Positions 39,734 to 41,707 of a DNA stretch of 41,707 nt are shown one piece after another. Each line of letters starts with the position of its first letter. Positions within the stretch are counted from its first letter, which is position 1. The stretch is taken from the NCBI RefSeq assembly GCF_030812315.1, contig NZ_JAUSSM010000021.1, positions 1-41,707 on the forward strand. Direction: 5' to 3'. The translations under genes and the position numbers were made by a program. The stretch is from Arthrobacter oryzae (lineage in GTDB: Bacteria; Actinomycetota; Actinomycetes; Actinomycetales; Micrococcaceae). The notes under the pieces are model-generated. The model searched no databases, had not been told where the DNA came from, and worked only from the letters and a program-made list of their open reading frames with translations.

Positions 39734-41302
39734 TCAGTGGGTGCTCGCGACGGCGATGGATTCGCCGTCGACGTCTTCCAGCCGCTGTGAGCGGTCCGCG
39801 ATGAAGTAGTACACCACCGCGGCGATGCCGGCCGCGAAGAACCAGGCGAACGGGGCTGCAGCCTCCAGCGCGGGAACAAACGCGATCAGGAGCGCGACGG
39901 CGGCGGCCGGGACCAGGGCGATGATGGCCCGGGGGTTGAAGCCCTTCTTGTAGTAATAGGCTCCGGAGGGGTCTTCCGAGTACAGCTCGAGGACGTTGAC
40001 CCGGCCGCGTCGCAGAAGCCAGTAGTCGGCCATAACGACGCCGAACAGCGGGCCGAGCAGTGCCCCGAGTCCACCCAGGAAGTACACGATCACGAGCGGA
40101 TTGTTGTACAGGTTCCACGGCAGGATGATGAGCCCGATGGTGCCGCTGACCCAGGCCGCCTTGCGGAAGTTCAGGTGCTTCGGGAAGAGATTCGTCAGGG
40201 CGTAGACCGGAGCCACGAAGTTGGCCATCAGGTTCACGGCGATGGTCAGGATGAGGAGCGCGAGGCAGGCCAGGACCAGGAACAGCGTGTTCGGAATGGT
40301 CTGGACAATGTCGGACGGGCTCTGGATGACCGTGCCGTTGATCTTGAACTGGCCGCCTGCCATGACCACCACGATGGCGCCGAAGAGGAGCATGTTGATG
40401 GGGATGCCCCAGAAGTTGCCCCGTACCACTGCCTTCTTGGACACGGCGGACCGGGTGAAGTCGCAGAAGTTCAGGACGAAGGTTCCGTAGATGGCCACCC
40501 AGAGGGCGCCGCCGGCGAAGATGGTGCGCCACATGTCCGCGCCTTCGAGGGCGTTATCCGAAGCCCAGGCGATGGAGCCGCCGGCTTCCACGAAGATCCA
40601 GACGGCAATGGCTGCCATGGTCACCAGGATGATGGGGCCGGCAAAGGCCTCGTACTTGCGGATCATTTCCATGCCGAAGCTGACGATGACCAGCTGGACG
40701 ATCCAGAGGAACACAAAGGCGGCCCAGCCGAGCGTCGAGAGGCCGAGGATGGAGTTGGTGTCCAGTTCGTGGAGCGCCGGGACCATGGCCACGAGCATGA
40801 CGCGGAGAACCACGGATGCCAGGTAGGTCTGGATGCCGAACCAGGCCACGGCTACAGCGCCGCGGAGAAGGCTGGCGATCTGGGCTCCCCTGATGCCGAA
40901 GCTGATCCGGCTCATGACGGGGAACGGCACGCCGGTCTTGACGCCCATGAACCCTGAGAAGCTCAGGAGGGCGAACAGCAGGATGGCGCCGACGCCCAGG
41001 GCCAGGAGGATCTGCCAGCCGCCCAGCCCAAGTGCGAACAGACCGATGGCGAAGGCATAGTTTCCGAGGCTGTGGACGTCATTGGCCCACAGGGTGAAGA
41101 TGCTGTAGCTGGTCCAGCGTCGGCCTTCCCGCTTCGTCGGGGCAAGGTCGATGTTGTAGAGGCTGGGGCTGATGGTGCGCCCGGCAGCGGCGCTTGCTGT
41201 TTCACACAGGGCTTCAACGCCCGTTGCGGGATGGACCGGCTGGCCCGACAACTCTGTCGGGGAGGGAGCCGTTTCGACGCCGACTGATGGGGTCGTCTGC
41301 AT
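39734..41302 (-). CDS. hyuP: NCS1-family nucleobase/hydantoin/allantoin permease (HyuP/Mhp1-like)
   Basis: The 522-residue transporter has about twelve membrane segments with the LeuT fold. The N-terminal SLYNIDLAPTKREGRRWTSYSIFTLWANDVHSLGNYAF region and NFCDFTRSAVSK are hallmarks of NCS1 carriers such as Mhp1 and PucI. The ANDVH and GALWVAIYGTFVLNFCDF segments line the substrate and sodium sites in Mhp1. The probable substrates are 5-substituted hydantoins or allantoin. GGAG precedes the ATG at 41302. It is the first gene of a permease-racemase-SDR operon with a two-part operator upstream. Confidence 0.9.
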   Translation of the reverse strand: MQTTPSVGVETAPSPTELSGQPVHPATGVEALCETASAAAGRTISPSLYNIDLAPTKREGRRWTSYSIFTLWANDVHSLGNYAFAIGLFALGLGGWQILLALGVGAILLFALLSFSGFMGVKTGVPFPVMSRISFGIRGAQIASLLRGAVAVAWFGIQTYLASVVLRVMLVAMVPALHELDTNSILGLSTLGWAAFVFLWIVQLVIVSFGMEMIRKYEAFAGPIILVTMAAIAVWIFVEAGGSIAWASDNALEGADMWRTIFAGGALWVAIYGTFVLNFCDFTRSAVSKKAVVRGNFWGIPINMLLFGAIVVVMAGGQFKINGTVIQSPSDIVQTIPNTLFLVLACLALLILTIAVNLMANFVAPVYALTNLFPKHLNFRKAAWVSGTIGLIILPWNLYNNPLVIVYFLGGLGALLGPLFGVVMADYWLLRRGRVNVLELYSEDPSGAYYYKKGFNPRAIIALVPAAAVALLIAFVPALEAAAPFAWFFAAGIAAVVYYFIADRSQRLEDVDGESIAVASTH

Positions 41303-41360
41303 CTGGATCTCCAGTTCTAAGGGATGGGTGGAGGTCGGAAGCCAGGGCTTCCGGAGTCTA

Positions 41361-41398
41361 ATTCCACAAAGCGGAAATTAGGTTTTGAAGAGTGGAAT
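41361..41398. promoter_or_regulatory. IclR-like operator pair before the hydantoin permease gene
   Basis: ATTCCACAAAGCGGAAAT (41361-41378) is a near-perfect TTCC(R)C-GCGGAA dyad, followed by TAGGTTTT and a further half-site GTGGAAT at 41392-41398. The arrangement repeats that before dctA. IclR-family proteins bind TGGAA/TTCCA dyads of this kind; no such gene lies in the window. Confidence 0.65.
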
Positions 41399-41405
41399 AA
41401 CTTTA

Positions 41406-41428
41406 TGACCTGGATCACCTTCAGGTCA
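41406..41428. promoter_or_regulatory. Inverted repeat upstream of aceE
   Basis: TGACCTG (41406-41412) and CAGGTCA (41422-41428) form perfect 7-bp arms 9 bp apart, about 85 bp before the aceE -35. It could serve either divergent gene. The binding family is unknown. Confidence 0.5.
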
Positions 41429-41512
41429 AGAAGCTTAAAGGGGTGCCGGTGGTCACAATCGGTCCGCGAGGTCCGCCTCACGGCTTTGCGGGACCAGCCT
41501 GGCGTCATCACC

Positions 41513-41541
41513 TTGACCGTGCGCACTCTTCTGCATAATCT
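41513..41541 (+). promoter_or_regulatory. aceE promoter
   Basis: TTGACC (41513-41518) and TAATCT (41536-41541) are separated by exactly 17 bp. A dyad GTTTTC-N9-GAAAAC (41556-41576) lies just downstream in the leader and may be an operator. Confidence 0.65.
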
Positions 41542-41613
41542 CGAATGGCAAGAATGTTTTCTCACAATATGAAAACTTGAAGCCCAGACATTCAAAGATG
41601 AAAAGAGGCTGCC

Positions 41614-41707
41614 GTGGCTGCAGGAGAAGATACCTCCCATATCCTCAGCGGGTTGACTAACCAGCTGCCTGATCGTGATCCGGAAGAGACCGCCGAATGG
41701 ATTGAGT
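41614..41707 (+). CDS. aceE: Pyruvate dehydrogenase E1 component, N-terminal part (partial)
   Basis: The window ends 31 codons into a frame that starts at GTG 41614, with AAAGAGG at the right distance upstream. The residues include SHILSGLTNQLPDRDPEETA followed by EWIE, a start typical of the homodimeric pyruvate dehydrogenase E1 subunit (AceE) of actinobacteria. That enzyme decarboxylates pyruvate with thiamine diphosphate in the PDH (or PDH/ODH hybrid) complex. The catalytic regions lie beyond the window, so the call rests on the N-terminal DPEETAEW pattern. Confidence 0.8.
   Translation, partial: MAAGEDTSHILSGLTNQLPDRDPEETAEWIE

Noticed and set aside
39705..40532. Long in-frame extension upstream of the hydantoin racemase gene
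   Set aside because: It reads through the permease gene in another frame; the family N-terminus MRILVANVNTT begins at 39704 behind a ribosome-binding site.

Overview
The window is a densely coded, high-GC stretch of an actinobacterial chromosome, most likely from the Arthrobacter/Pseudarthrobacter group of the Micrococcaceae. This is inferred from the GC-rich third codon positions, the TAnnnT -10 boxes set 6-8 nt before start codons, the marP-crp-Nudix-ridA-DUF4177-PBP gene order shared with other actinobacteria, and a hydantoin permease/racemase pair resembling that of Arthrobacter hyu clusters. I see no IS element, prophage or CRISPR array.

Left third (1-12.7 kb): two carbohydrate ABC importers. 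The first operon (323-4513) encodes a Tat lipoprotein, two permeases and a DeoR regulator. It is preceded by a perfect CRP/GlxR-type site. The second (6996-12653) encodes two permeases, a lipoprotein and a GH36 alpha-galactosidase. It is divergent from a Gfo/Idh/MocA oxidoreductase and a LacI regulator, with two LacI-like operators and a CRP-like site between the two transcripts. Neither importer has its own ATPase, so a shared MsiK-type ATPase elsewhere is implied. In both operons the gene for the binding protein is followed by a strong hairpin.

Middle (12.7-31.6 kb): a secreted beta-propeller-like protein; aroQ and a DUF2332 gene; a cell-envelope and stress neighbourhood (marP, a Crp/GlxR-type regulator, Nudix, RidA, DUF4177, a class A PBP and a metallophosphoesterase); a heterodimeric ABC exporter; tRNA-Pro(CGG); and then the most striking locus. 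There, a short secreted peptide precursor with three identical C-terminal IGNWPDPM repeats (27637-27861, minus) is divergent from an HTH-TPR regulator of NprR/RRNPP architecture (27993-29267, plus). A palindrome lies over the -10 of the peptide gene. This looks like an undescribed peptide-signalling pair. purD-purC follow.

Right third (31.6-41.7 kb): a membrane-anchored molybdopterin oxidoreductase, an R. etli-type asparaginase, a small sterol-carrier-like protein, a truncated Pr6Pr membrane gene, a DctA-type transporter, a DUF559-type nuclease, an SDR and a hydantoin-type racemase/permease pair. The 5' end of aceE closes the window. Three copies of a 59-63 bp palindromic element, with arms TTTTTGTCCA and TGGACAAAAA, lie just beyond the stop codons of three leftward genes here. 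The dctA and hydantoin permease genes share a two-part upstream operator of IclR-like form, suggesting one common regulator.
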